Of a DNA stretch of 64,000 nt, positions 21,921 to 34,000 are shown one piece after another. Source of the DNA: Hippopus hippopus. Taxonomy: Eukaryota; Mollusca; Bivalvia; Cardiida; Cardiidae. The position numbers and the translations under genes are program-made. Positions within the stretch are counted from its first letter, which is position 1, and every line of letters starts with the position of its first letter. The notes under the pieces were generated by a model. The model did not search any database and was not told the origin of the DNA. It saw only the letters and a program-made list of their open reading frames with translations. Location: assembly GCA_946811185.2 (NCBI GenBank), contig OX328107.1, positions 16,023,565 through 16,087,564 on the forward strand. Reading direction: 5' to 3'.

Positions 21921-23117
21921 ATGACATGCTTAAATCTCTTAACTTGGAACTGTACGGGTATAATGTCGAGTAGCCTTTATCTAGGTGAACTTCTCAAGAC
22001 TAGAAATATCGATGTGTGTGGTATCTCTGAAACATGGCTCTATCCGTGTGATGGCCATTTCATTGATACCATACATACCGATTATACAGGTTTATGTAAC
22101 TTTGCAACCATTCCTGATTTGAATATTACCTCTCGTCATCCAGTTCGAAAAGGAGGCGTAGCTCTGATGTGGAAAAGGGTATTGGATAAGCGTATCCAAG
22201 TTTTGGATTTAAGTGATGAACGTATTGTAGGAATTTGGATCCAATCCGAAGATAATTCGAATTATTACATATTCCAGGTGTATTTTCCTAGTAGTAATCA
22301 TAGCTTTGATTATTTTTGTCATTATATAGACTTGTGCCATGATATGATTAATGCATATTCTATGCAAGGCAGAGTTATCATAATGGGTGATTTCAATGCT
22401 CATTTGAATGGAGAAAAATTCCAAAAGCATCTTGATAAGCGAAGTCTCTCCTTACAACAATTGTTGAATACAAATAGCTATGTTTCTGTCAATGTGTTAC
22501 CGGGGTGTACTGGGGCACCTACAACATTTCTATCTTACAGAACGATATCACAGTCCTTGATAGATCATATACTAATACCCAATGATTTTATTGATCTTAT
22601 CAAATTCTCACACATTATGGATGACGAATGTTTGAATGTTTCGAACCACAGACCAGTACTTCTTAGCATGAATTTACCGAGTTCATTTAAAGTTCGTGAA
22701 GTAGAATTATTGCTTCGTTTGAAATGGAAAAAATTGAATACATCGCAAGTAAAACAATATACGGAAATATTGACTGAGAGACTTCAGCAAAGCTCGATAC
22801 TATGCGACATTACCGATGAGAATTATAGGACTGCTTTATCCAACGCTTATGACCAAATTTGTAACTTGTTACGAGAAGTCTCAGGGTCTGTATTTAAACG
22901 GTCTAAATTTAAAAAGCATTTAAAACCATTTTGGAATGACGAATTAAAAAGTCTACATCATTCAATGAGAGAGGAAAGGCGGAAATGGAAAGCGAATGGT
23001 CAACCGAGGGGCGTTGTTCATCCATCTTTCTATCAGTATAAGGAGGCTAAGAGATTGTTCCGGCGTAAACATAGATTTTATGCCGAGCAATATCTCAGAA
23101 TTCGACAAGTCAGCTGA
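21921..23117 (+). pseudogene. LINE apurinic-like endonuclease domain
   Basis: The endonuclease nicks target DNA to prime reverse transcription. Residues in order: LLTWNC near the N-terminus (metal-binding Asn), GISETW (catalytic Glu, about residue 37), MGDFNAH (about 155-161), SLIDHIL, and SNHRPV (catalytic His). All the classic blocks are present. The start ATG is at 21921. The domain is followed by a basic linker ending in KRLFRRKHRFYAEQYLR, after which this frame stops at 23115-23117 while the reverse transcriptase continues one frame over. The frame break is therefore near 23085-23105. Confidence 0.85.
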
Positions 23118-24480
23118 TGTCGATCCAGAGACTTTTTGGAAATTATATAATAAGAGAACATCTAAAACTAAAAGCCAAGTCTATCATGGATCCATGAATT
23201 TTAATGGCTCTACATATCGCTGTCCGAAGGAAATAGCGCAGCAGTGGGGGTGTTATTTTAAAGACATGTACAAGTCGAAGTCAGAAACAAACGATAAATC
23301 GGCCTTTACAGCTGGAATAGAGCAAGCTGTTAATCGTATCAAAAACACCCATCGCACTTCTGATATCGATCGATTTGATATTGACGATATCAAAAACGCG
23401 ATCTCAAATCTTAACAAGAATAAAGCATGTTCTCATGACTCGGTGTACAATGAGCACATAATTTATGGAGGTACTGTTTTTTATCAGATTTTACTAAGGT
23501 TTTATAACTGGATGTACCATTACTCTTACATGCCTAAGAAACTTAAATATGGCATCATTATTACATTACATAAAGGTGGCAAAAAGAAGAAAAATGACCC
23601 CAACAATTATCGAGCCATTACACTGTCGTCTGCTATACTGAAACTATACGAGTTATTATTACTTAATGAGGTAAAATCTCAAATCAATGTAAAATTAAAC
23701 CCATTGCAATTTGGTTTTCAAAAAGGTATTAGCTGTTCTATGACATCATTTTTACTAAAGGAATGTATTTGCTATGCTAAAGAGTCAGCTAGCAAGTTAT
23801 ATGCATGTTTTTTACACATTAAAAAGGCTTTTGATACGGTCTGGCAAGATGGACTGTTTTATAAGTTATCGAAAATGGGAGTAAGTAACCCAACTCTCAA
23901 GTCTGTTATAAGCTTGTATGATGAAACCGAATGTTGTGTTTTATTTAAAGGTTACAGATCAGATTCGTTCAATGTTACACTCGGCACTAGACAAGGAGGG
24001 TTAAGTTCTCCATTTTTCTATTTATGCTTCATAAATGAATTATTGTATACATTAGAGAATAGCCGACACGGTCTTGTCCTATCTAACATTCACTTACCGT
24101 GTATAACATCAGCAGACGACATGGTTCTACTTAGTTTATCCAAGAGAGGTCTTGATCGACTGATGGATCTATGCTACTCATATTCGAAAACCTGGCTATT
24201 TGATTATAATCCGGTAAAATGTAGTGTAATAGTTTTCAATGAAAATAAACGCCAGTTTAAGTTTTCAAATAGGAAATGGCAAATCGGTACTGGTACCATT
24301 CAAGAGAGTGAAAACTATACTCATTTAGGAATCAATTGTAATAAATACTTATCAAATTCTGATAGTGTTCAAGAATTTGCTTTGAAATTAAGAGGATCTT
24401 TTATGAATCTGTTTAATATCGGGGTAAACTCCAAGTGTCTGCACCCTTTTATTATAAAAAACTTTATAATAGTATTGTAA
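23085..24480 (+). pseudogene. LINE reverse transcriptase domain, catalytic residue lost
   Basis: RT blocks in order: NLNKNKACSHDSVYNEHI (finger region), YRAITLSS, LNPLQFGFQKGISC, then motif A reading FLHIKKAFDTVW, motif B LGTRQGGLSSPFF, motif C SADDMVLL. In active LINE enzymes motif A has Asp where this copy has His (codon CAC, 23815-23817). That Asp binds the catalytic metal, so this copy should be dead even without the frame breaks. The two Asp of motif C are intact. The frame ends at a stop at 24478 just after a shift near 24450. Confidence 0.85.
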
Positions 24481-25388
24481 TACCGCGAGGTTTATTCGGG
24501 TGTGAAATGTTGTTTGCACTATCCTCTCAGGACTTATTAAAACTGGAGAGAGTTCATCGGTTTTGTTTAAAGAAAATTCAAGGACTGAGAAGGTTAACTA
24601 GAACTGATACAGTATTGAGTATGCTACAAATGACCCGACTTGCTTACCATTATCGATAGGCGCAAGTTAAATTTATTTGGTCAGTTATGTCGTCTAAAAA
24701 CTGATAATATTATCAAACTCATCTTTCTAAAGCGCTTGTGTAATTTTAACATGAATACCGATACAGTAAAATACAGATATTTCAATGACATAAGTAATGT
24801 CTTGAAGAAATATGGCCTGAATGATTATTTAGACAATTTCTATAACAGTTCATATTTTCCTCTTCAGTCCGCATGGAAAAAAATCTCCAAGAATCATACA
24901 AATGCATATTATGTAAACCGCTGGATGAATGATACCGGAGCTGATCCAGAGCTTTACTTATTTTCCAAAATACACCCAGCGTTTTGTGAAAGTATATTTT
25001 GGCATATAAGTAAATGTAAATACAAATTACTTCCTCAGTGTAGGAATGTAATATCGATGATTTCAAGATTTGGACAGAGTTTAAGCTCACGAAATCTTTT
25101 GTGTGAGAGATGTGGGATCTTGTATACCAATGTGGTAATACATTGTTTGGAGCATTGTTCATTTACCTCAGGCGTAAGAGCACAATCTGCAATATCATTA
25201 AGTCCAAGTTCGGTAATGATGTATTAAATTACTATAATTCAGTAAGTGACGAAACTAGAGTGTGCATCTTGTTAGGAGCACCAGTTGCCGATTTTTTACA
25301 AATCTTAAAAGTATCTCATGTGGAATTTTTGACTTCATTATTGTTTTGCTTAGACCGTATTTGGAGATTATACCAAGAAAAATTTTAG
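24456..25388 (+). pseudogene. LINE C-terminal region with Cys/His cluster
   Basis: Three frames in succession (to 24659, 24640-25227, 25110-25388) together continue the polyprotein. Around 25100-25160 it reads LLCERCGILYT then VIHCLEHC, a C-x2-C-x9-H-x4-C cluster typical of the end of LINE ORF2 proteins, probably nucleic-acid binding. The last frame ends at a stop at 25386-25388. Confidence 0.7.
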
Positions 25389-25613
25389 AACTTAAGCCTG
25401 TATTTCTTAAGAATTAAAGTAATATTTTAATTAAGATTATCAGATTAAAATCTTAGAAGTCCGAAATAGGATATATGTTGAATTAGGATGAATTAGGTGT
25501 GTGTTCGTGCAGGCGTGTGTGTGTGTCTGAGTGCTTTGTATAGATCTAATGTATGTAAATTACGTTATCTTTCATTATTATGTATATCTGTACTCTTCAA
25601 TGAAATTGGAGGA

Positions 25614-25619
25614 AATAAA
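25614..25619 (+). promoter_or_regulatory. Poly(A) signal at the LINE 3' end
   Basis: AATAAA, 226 bp past the last LINE stop codon, is followed after a few bases by AATATATAT. A likely 3' end of the element lies just beyond. Confidence 0.45.
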
Positions 25620-25628
25620 GAATATATA

Positions 25629-25973
25629 TCGAAGACAAATCCCTACAGTTTCTTTACCCCATACACCTGATATTGATTTTTTATCTGCGTTTACACAGAT
25701 GACAAGATTATAACACCGTAAAGTTTTAACAGCGTTTGTTTACTCTCTGGCTGTAGAGATGTCTCTTTAAACATCTAACAAACAAATCTTTCATGAACTC
25801 GCAGCACACTCAGTTTCAGAAGCGAAGGGAAAATACTAATGCTAAAAAAAAAAAACCTCAAAAAACCTGGAGTTGTTCCCCTTCGTTTCCAAACCTACTA
25901 ACGTCACCGTTTAAAAGACAACAAAATTGTATACCTTGAAAGCGTTGGTTGCCAGGCGGCAGTAAAATGAGGT
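25629..25973. other. No gene recognised
   Basis: Flank of the LINE. Nothing recognisable. Confidence 0.4.
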
Positions 25974-26198
25974 TTAATCCTTTCCCAAACGACAAATTTT
26001 AGACTCATTCAAATTCAAAACATCTACAGACGACAAATTCAGCATTGGTACAAATGACCTTAAGCTCTCTGATAGGTTAGAAAAGATTGTGGGAAAAGGA
26101 GAAAATGCTGGTTACCAGCATTTTCTTTCCTCACAATGTTTTCAAATGTCTTCTTTCACAGGGTCGTGAAAACCGGGGATTGTTTGGTAAAGGGTTAA
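25974..26198 (-). mobile_element. Family A TTAA element
   Basis: TTAATCCTTTCCCAAACGAC to TTGGTAAAGGGTTAA, with hairpin at 26083-26145 (right arm shortened). Confidence 0.75.
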
Positions 26199-26320
26199 AT
26201 AAAGGAATCTGTCTTTGGAAGGTCGAAAAATAATGTAGGAAAAGAAAGTAATGGTTACCCACATTTTCTACTTTTCCCGTAATTATTTCCAAACGCCTTT
26301 CTCCTCAGGATGCCAAGCTC
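26199..26320. repeat. Family A hairpin fragment
   Basis: AATAATGTAGGAAAAGAAAG and its partial complement ending CCCGTAATTATTTCC around a GGTTACCC loop. No ends. Confidence 0.45.
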
Positions 26321-26429
26321 GGCAGTTAAGTCAGGAACATACGTAGATTGACACCCAGGGGTTGCTGGATTGATTCAGTCAAATTCTAGCCAATGACTGA
26401 TGATAGTCAATGCAACTAAGCAACACTCA

Positions 26430-26670
26430 GGTAAACATGGGTGTTTAATGCATCTCTGTGATGCATCGTACCAAACAAGTCATCACATAATTACGGATCC
26501 ATAAATCCATTTTGTCTAACAACAGACAGAATCATGGGGTAGAAAAGTCCTTGGACATGCAGAAATTTACAAATGGCAAGAAAGCTTGGACTCGTGTCAA
26601 CCTGCCAGAACTACGCAGGCTGACATGGGTTTGTAGATGCATTAAATCTCCTTTTCAAAGAGCATGGCTC
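26430..26670. mobile_element. Family C palindromic element
   Basis: Internal words GTTTAATGCATCTCTGTGAT and CAGGCTGACATGGGTTTG mark the family. The right end AGAGCATGGCTC is followed by ACTC, and ACTC also precedes the eroded left end, giving a possible 4-bp target duplication. Confidence 0.6.
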
Positions 26671-27111
26671 ACTCAAATTCTTTCCTCTTTCACAACCGAA
26701 TATTGGTTCAACCATGTTAATGCGTTTTGACCTATTTATATGGATAAGCAGCTGTGGCTTGGAATAAATGTTGTGCAAAATAATGATTACAGAAACTTCA
26801 GGAAAGAATGGAAAGGTGCCCTGGCCACTCTGATATAGCTGAAATTATGTTGAAAATGGCATTAAACAGCATATAATCTACCACATTCTCGTCCAGGTTG
26901 TGAAAATCATGGAATCGTATGATAAAGGATTGACAGGAACACAATGTCTTACAAAACACAACTAGAAAGAGCTTGAGTTATAAGTTGTTTTCAATTTTAA
27001 TGTAGTTTAACCATGTAGAGCTGAATGTGCTTTCACTGTGGGCGGTACAGATCAGGATCTGGCTGCAAGGAAAGTGCATATTCACGTCATTTCTTTTGCA
27101 CTACAAGAGTT

Positions 27112-27333
27112 TAGTCTTTACAAAATGGTGAAATTTTGAACTTGTCCGAATCCAGCGCATAATGCAGACAACAAATTAAGCTCGAACTGTGGGAATTACT
27201 TTTGAAAGGGTAGAATACATTGTGGGAAAAGGAGAAAATTGTGGTTACCATCATTTTCTTCTTTACCTACAATGATTTCAAACGCTTTTTCCCTTGTGTC
27301 CTTAAAATCACGATTGCATGGTGAAGGATTATT
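27112..27333 (-). mobile_element. Family A element, degenerate
   Basis: TTACAAAATGGTGAAATTTT to TGCATGGTGAAGGATTATT, with a mutated hairpin at 27220-27275. Confidence 0.6.
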
Positions 27334-27554
27334 CCTTTACCTCATTATCCCGAGTTTTCATGACTTTGAAGAAAAAGGCTTTTGAAAACACTGTTGGAAA
27401 AGGAGAAAATGCTGGTACTCAGCATTTTCTTCCTTTCCAATAATGTTTTCTACCTTTTCAAAAAACAAATTTTAATTTTTTGAGTCACATGTATTTTGTC
27501 ATCTGCAAATGCTTTCAATTTGGACATGTCTAAAATCTTGTCATTTAGTTAAGT
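27329..27554 (+). mobile_element. Family A element just downstream of METTL15
   Basis: ATTCCTTTACCTCATTATCC to TTGTCATTTAGTTAA, with hairpin at 27385-27450. Its nearer edge is 43 bp beyond the METTL15 stop codon, so the METTL15 3' untranslated region must run into or through it. An ATTAAA word on the minus strand (27471-27476) lies inside it. Confidence 0.7.
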
Positions 27555-27597
27555 TAAGTTCTTCTGGCCAAAAACCCACTAACATCCGTCACATTTT

Positions 27598-28027
27598 TCA
27601 GGATCTAGATACTTTCTCTGCAGCATACATTACTGCCGACCTACTTCGAGGATTCCTCAATAACTCTTCTTCTTTTGGTGTAAATGCTCCATATTCAAAA
27701 GGTTTCCACTTTTTCTCCGACAGTTTTTCCATCTCTTCAACAGTGTGAACAACACCTGCCCTGTGTGTACGCAAAAACTGCCTATGTTTGAAATATTTCT
27801 CATGAGTCTCTTGTAAATGAACTCCATAAAAATGATGCTTGATTAACTTTTCTTCCAATGAGTGAAAGCCTATTACCACACATACTCCGCCGATCTCCAG
27901 AAACTTGTGGGCTATTCTAAGACCTATATCTAATTCATTCAATTCGTTGTTAACAAATATCCTCAAGGCTTGAAATGTTTTGATGGCAGGATGTGATGAC
28001 CTTCCAAGTTTATCTTTACCATATCCA
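27598..28027 (-). CDS. METTL15: METTL15 exon 5 (C-terminal)
   Basis: The first base completes Gly, then [20 protein letters not shown] and on to a TGA at 27598-27600. The acceptor (TTTATTTCAG, AG at 28028-28029) lies in a 31-bp tandem duplication, so an equivalent acceptor sits 31 bp upstream. Only the exon-proximal acceptor keeps the frame. Confidence 0.9.
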
Positions 28028-31000
28028 CTGAAATAAAAAGGTATATATACCATATCCACTGAAATAAAAAGGTATATCATGTATTTGAGAAGCACTTCAT
28101 TAAAAGGGGGGTTTACTCTTTACCAAATGACAAAATTTTGGACTAGCTAAAATTCAAAGCATTTGGAAACGAAAACTTGAATGTGGCCCAAGTAATGGAA
28201 TTTGTTTTTGAAAGGGTAAAAAACATAGTGGGAAAAGGAAAAAAATGCTGGTTACCAGCATTTTTTCCTTTTCCCACCTATGTTTGCAAAGAGCTAAGTC
28301 GTTAAAAGTTGTAATTGTTTGGCAAAGGGTTAATGCATATCTGTGATATTATCAAGCAAGTAATCACATTATTATGGATCCATAAAATCCATTAAGCATT
28401 AAGCCCCCTTTTCACAGAGCATGACTCACTTACATTGGGTAATCTTAGCCCTAACCGCAAAATTCTGGGTTTTAGTGACCCTGAAGAAGAAAGTTCTAGA
28501 CAACATGGTGAAAAAAGGAATAAACGTTTTCTTCCCTTACCAAGACAATTTCCACCATTTGAGCCTCATTTGATTTGTCTTTTTCCAAAGCTTCGAATTT
28601 GCCCAAGTTTTCTCTACCCTTCTTAAGACAGTTCACATCATTAAAACCATGTCCATTTGTCATCTACAAATTCTTTCAATTTGGATTACCCTTAAACTTT
28701 GCTGCATGGCATAAATGAAATGGCATATACAGGAAGAGGACAGAAATTTAAAAATATCTTCTGCTAAAAATTTAAATTACCCCCTACAAGCTGCCTCTAC
28801 AATATCTGCTAACTGATAGGTGGTTGTGATTCGACCATAAGCTGCTCTGGCTTCCACAATGGCGTGGGAAATATCTGATGCCCTAGTTTCTTCTCCGTAT
28901 TTTTTTAAGATCAAGGAGAGATCTTCTTCCCCCAGTGAATTCACCACATCAGCTGCTGTTGGCATGGACTCTAACCTAAAAAAAATATTCTTCTTTCAAA
29001 TCCGACAATAGTTCAGATAGGTCCAATTTATCCTTTGCCACACAATCCCGAATTTTAACAACCCTGTGAAAGAAGCCTTTTGAAAACATTGTGGGAAGTG
29101 GAGAAAATGCTGGTAACTAGCAATTCTCCTTTTCCCACAACGTTTTCTACCCTATCAAAGATAAATTCCATATTTTAACCACATTTAAATTGTCATCTGC
29201 TAATGCTTTCAAGTAGGACAAGTTTACGTTTTAGTCATGTAGTAAAAAATTAAATCTATACCAGACAACAAAATATTAGACCTGTCAAAACTGTAAGCAT
29301 TTTAAGCTATCAAATTAATCGTTACTTAAATCATGGCATTTAGTCTTTGAAAGGATACCAAAATTTTCTCCCTTTCCCACAGTGTTTTAAAAGGCTTTGT
29401 TACCCATTTTCAAACACTTCTTTATTCATTTTCTCTTAAAGAAAATTTGCAGCACATGAAAGCATGTATGTAAAATATAGAGTATCTACATGAATTAAAG
29501 TTTAATTGACAAAAACACAACGGTAAAAGGAGAAAATAGCCTGTTAATGTTGTCCTGATAAGCTGTGTCCTTTATCTGTGCGAGCTCATAGAGATATTTG
29601 TGTCAGATCAAATTAGCATGTCTGACTAACAAAATATTCAGTTATTATGACTCCTAAAGAATATCTTTGGCCGAGAAAGTTTACAAAGATTGCATTTACT
29701 AGTAATACTGTCATTACAGGCCTTAACTCTTTACAACACAGTCCCGAATTTTAACGTCTCTAAGAAGGAAGCCTTTGGAAAACATTGTGGGAAAAGAAGA
29801 AAATGCTGGTAACCAGCATTTTCTTAACCAGCATCCAGAGTTTTAATGACCCTGTGAAAGAAGCCTTTTGAAAACATTGTGGGAAAAGGAGAAAATGCTG
29901 GTAACCAGCATTTTCTCCTTTTCCCACAATGTTTTCAAAAGGCCTACTTCTCAGGATTGTTAAAACTCGGTATTATGTGGTAAAGGGTTAACTTTTTGCC
30001 CGAGAAAAAAATTCTGTACTCGTACAAAAATGAAAGCATTTGCAGATGAAAAATTAAGTATAACCCTAATGATGAGTTTGCTTTAAAAAAAGACAAAAAA
30101 CATTATGGGAAATGGTAAAAATGCTGGTTATCAGTTATATAAATATCACAATATGTGCAGTGTAATCTTCGTTTGTTTGTATTGGAGTTTAACACCATTT
30201 TAACAGCTTAGGTCATATCATGGCGGCTACTGCACCTCTGCATGTGTTTCCTGGCTTTTTCACACCAGTACTGACACAATTTTCTTTCCGAGCCACTGAC
30301 TACATTCTAACATGCATCAGAGGTGAGAGGTGAAAAATTGCCGTAAAGTTTGCCACAACCATCAAGTCAGGAGTCAGATGCGCTAACCACTGACCTACCT
30401 TGCCAGGCTGTGATCTTGGGTCTACAATATAAATTTTTTATATATTCAGGCCAAAACAGGCTCAAAATAGCAACAGTGCTCTTCCTTCTGACTGATCAAC
30501 TGAATGATCTATTTGTTGCTTTTAGCATTAATTCAGTCAGATCACAACAACAGTTCAATTATTCATGGGTCTCCTAAGTTTCACTGGTATAGTGCTGGGG
30601 CTCTGAAGCGTCTTGCCCAACGAACGGCAAAAAAAGCCCAGAGCCTCTGAAGAGGATTGTACCCAGAAGGGCAGGACTCCTGGTTTACTAATTAAACATC
30701 TTAACCCTTTACAACACGACAAATTTTAGACCTGTCCGAATTGAAAGCATTTGCAGATGACAGTTTCAATGTGGCTCATATGAAATGATTTTTCTTTGAT
30801 AGGGTAGAAAACATCGTGGGAAAAGGAGAAAATGCTGGTTACCAGCATTTTCTCCTTTTCCCACAATGTTTTCAAAAGCCTTCTCTATCAGGGGTGTTAA
30901 AAGTCGTCATTGTGTGGTAAAGGGTTAACCACTGAGCCTCTTACTCACTGAAAATCTTCATATCATTTATAAAGCAGTCTGATGGCTGAGACTTCGTTTT

Positions 31001-34000
31001 CGGTATAGAGTCTACAATATTTGAACCATGCTCTGTGAAATGGGGGCTTCGTGCATTTGCAAAAAATATCGACCCGAGTACCGGTAAGCATGCACAATCT
31101 GTGCAGGCTTTCATGAGTTGAAACTTTTTGAAGATGCATTTAGCCCCCCTTTTCACAGAGATTGGCTCACTTTGCCAAAGTAAATGTTCATTATGACTTC
31201 TGTTATACTTGGAAGTGATCGTATTTTTTTTTTTTTTTTTTTTTTTCCAACTCTTTGCCAGTCAACAAAATTAAAGACTAGCCCAAACTGAAAGCATGAT
31301 AGCATGTTGTTCACATGATTTTATTTGCCATTTGTCATATCATGGCAGTCAATGTACCTACGCATGTGTTTCCAGGCTTTCACACACCAGTACTGACACA
31401 ACTTTTTCTTTCCAAGTCACTGACTACTTTTCTCACATGTGTCAGAGATGAGAGGCAAAAAATCACACGCAAGAAAGTTTTCCTCAACCGAGTATCACAC
31501 TCACAACCACCAGGTCACAAGTCAGATACACTAACCATGGAGCTACCCAGCCAGGCTTGAGTGGTAAAGGCTTAAACATGTGTATATACAGTAGCAGTTG
31601 GCAATAAAACATTTTTAAACTTTTTCAAAAAGTAAGTATCTACATACCTGGACAGATCCATCCTCATATCCAAGGGACCATTCATGCTTAGGCTGAATCC
31701 TCTTTCTGATTGGTCAAACTGCATAGAGGAGGTTCCCAAATCCATCAACACTCCACCAATCGAATTTGGTTTCACATCACTTGATGCCAGTAAACGAGGT
31801 AAATCAGAAAATCGTCCTAGTAATGGGGTCACTGAATCAGGTCTGAAATCACGTAGTTTTTCAATAATTCATATTCGAAATTCAATGGTGAACAGCCTTC
31901 TCTCTTTTTTTTCATAATTTTTCCTACCCTTTGAGAGACAAATCCATGATGTGAGTTACACTTAATTTTTTGTCTGTAAATGCCTTCAGTATGGATGATT
32001 CTCAAATGATATCACCTGGTAAAGAGTTAAAAACAACAACAGAAAAAAATGTGACTTAACCCTTTACCACACGACAAAATTTTAGCCCTGTCCAAATTGA
32101 AAGCATTTGTAGATGACAGTTTTAACTTGGCACATATGAAATGATTTTTCTTTGATAGGGTAGAAAACATTGTGGGAAAAGGAGAAAATGCTGGTAACCA
32201 GCATTTTCTCCTTTTCCCACAATGTTTTCAAAAGCCTTCTCTTTCAGGGGCGTTAAAAGTCGTCATTGTGTGGTAAAGGGTTAATACCCCCGCCAGCGCT
32301 TTGACAGAAACAGGTAATTTAAAAAAAAAAATTTCTAAATTCAAGGGAAGATTACCCTTGAATCATAGGGAGTAGATGATTGAAAACTGTGTCTTGCACA
32401 ACTTCAGTATACGATCAATGTATCAACAAACTTTCAATACAAGAGCAGCAAAGCTGTAGGAGGAGTTTGGGACACTAAATTACTAATATTTTGTACACAG
32501 ATGGACACACGGACGGACGGACAGACAGGATGATTCCAGTATACCCCAGAAAACATTCGTTTTGCGGGGGTATAAATACATACTTACAAAGTTTCAGCAA
32601 GTTCCTTTGCAAGGTCATTAGCTGTTGGGTCTCTGTCTAGAGCTAAAATATGAGACCCTGGTACCCTTTCTAAGAGAGCCTTTGTATGACCCCCTGCACC
32701 GAAGGTCATGTCCAGTACAGTCTAGAAAAAATGAAACAGTTCAACGCTGTACTGCAAAATCCAGGGTTCTAATACTCTGGGAAAAAAAAGCCTTGGAAAA
32801 CTACATTTGGAAAAGACGAAAATGCTGGTAATTCACATTTTCTCCTTTTCCTACAGTGATTTCCTCCATTTCCAGTGATAGGAAAAGATTTCAGACAACA
32901 ATTTAAATGGGGGCCAAATGACAGGATTATAGTTTTTCAAAGGATAGAAAACTTGGTAGGAAAAAGAGGAAATCCTTGTCACCAGCATTTTCTCCTTTTT
33001 CCACAATGTTTTAAAAAGTCTTTTTCCTTTCCTACCCAGGTTTTTTTTTTTGCATTCTTACATAATACCATAGTTCATGTTGCTTTTTGGAAGTACATGT
33101 AACTGCTCCTTTTCTCTTACAAGATGTCTAACACAAGATGGTTGAAGTAATATTTGTACAGCAATCCTTTTAACCCTTCACCTCACAATCCCTACTTTTA
33201 ACAACCCTGAGAGAGAGGCCTTTTCAAAACATTGTGGGAAAAGGAGAAAATAATGGTGACCAGCATTTTCTCCTTTGCCCACAATGTTTTCTGCCCTATC
33301 AAAACCAATCCAATCATTTTGTTGTCTGAAAATGATTTCAATTTGGACTGGTATAAAATTTTGTTGTTTGGTAAAGGGTTAACTGCTTTTTGTGTGGATC
33401 ATGGCTACTACTTCATCTGACTGATTTTTTGTTTGCATGGCTGTTGATCCCAACACTCTTCTCCACATGGCCAAAATTTGAGACTCGTCCAATTCAAAAG
33501 CCTTTACAGACAACAAGTTCAAAGGTAGCTCAAATGATAGAATATGCATGAGTAGGAAACATCACTTAAACAAAAGAAAATGTTGCCTACCAGCATTTTC
33601 TCCATTACCTACAATAATTTCAAAAACTGTCGATTTCAAGGTATTGCTATTATGCTTAGAAGTTTAAGTGCCAAAGCAAGAGCACTACATGTGGGTGCCA
33701 ATGCTTGGCTGCAGGTCCTTGATTTCAGTGAAAATTCGAAGTTAAAAAAGGGGCATAACTGTGTCAAGATAACTTTGATGGTTACCTGCCCTTGTCATAT
33801 GTAGTCCCCTTTTGATAGTTAACAGCTTGTCCAAATATGAATTAGATATCTTCAGTAAGAGATAGTGTAACTATAAATGTCAAATTTTTTGCAGGACAAT
33901 GACACTGACGATAAAACGGCCATGGCAATAACTCAACGTTTTCTTTGAAAACAGCCAACATAAAACTAAATCAATAAAAGCAAATTAGAAAGTTGAAACC

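Larger units (their letters stand above)
21490..25628 (+). mobile_element. Degenerate non-LTR retrotransposon (LINE)
   Basis: One continuous plus-strand element: a short leading open frame (21515-21856), an APE-type endonuclease (21921-23095), reverse transcriptase (23085-24455) and a C-terminal Cys/His region (24456-25388), then a 3' untranslated tail with a poly(A) signal at 25614. The reading frame changes four times (near 23095, 24450, 24650 and 25180), so it cannot make its protein. The 5' limit is uncertain: a 20-base T run (21460-21479) precedes it, and I find no target-site duplication. The endonuclease wording resembles a LINE group common in bivalves, but I cannot name the clade. 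Confidence 0.88.
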
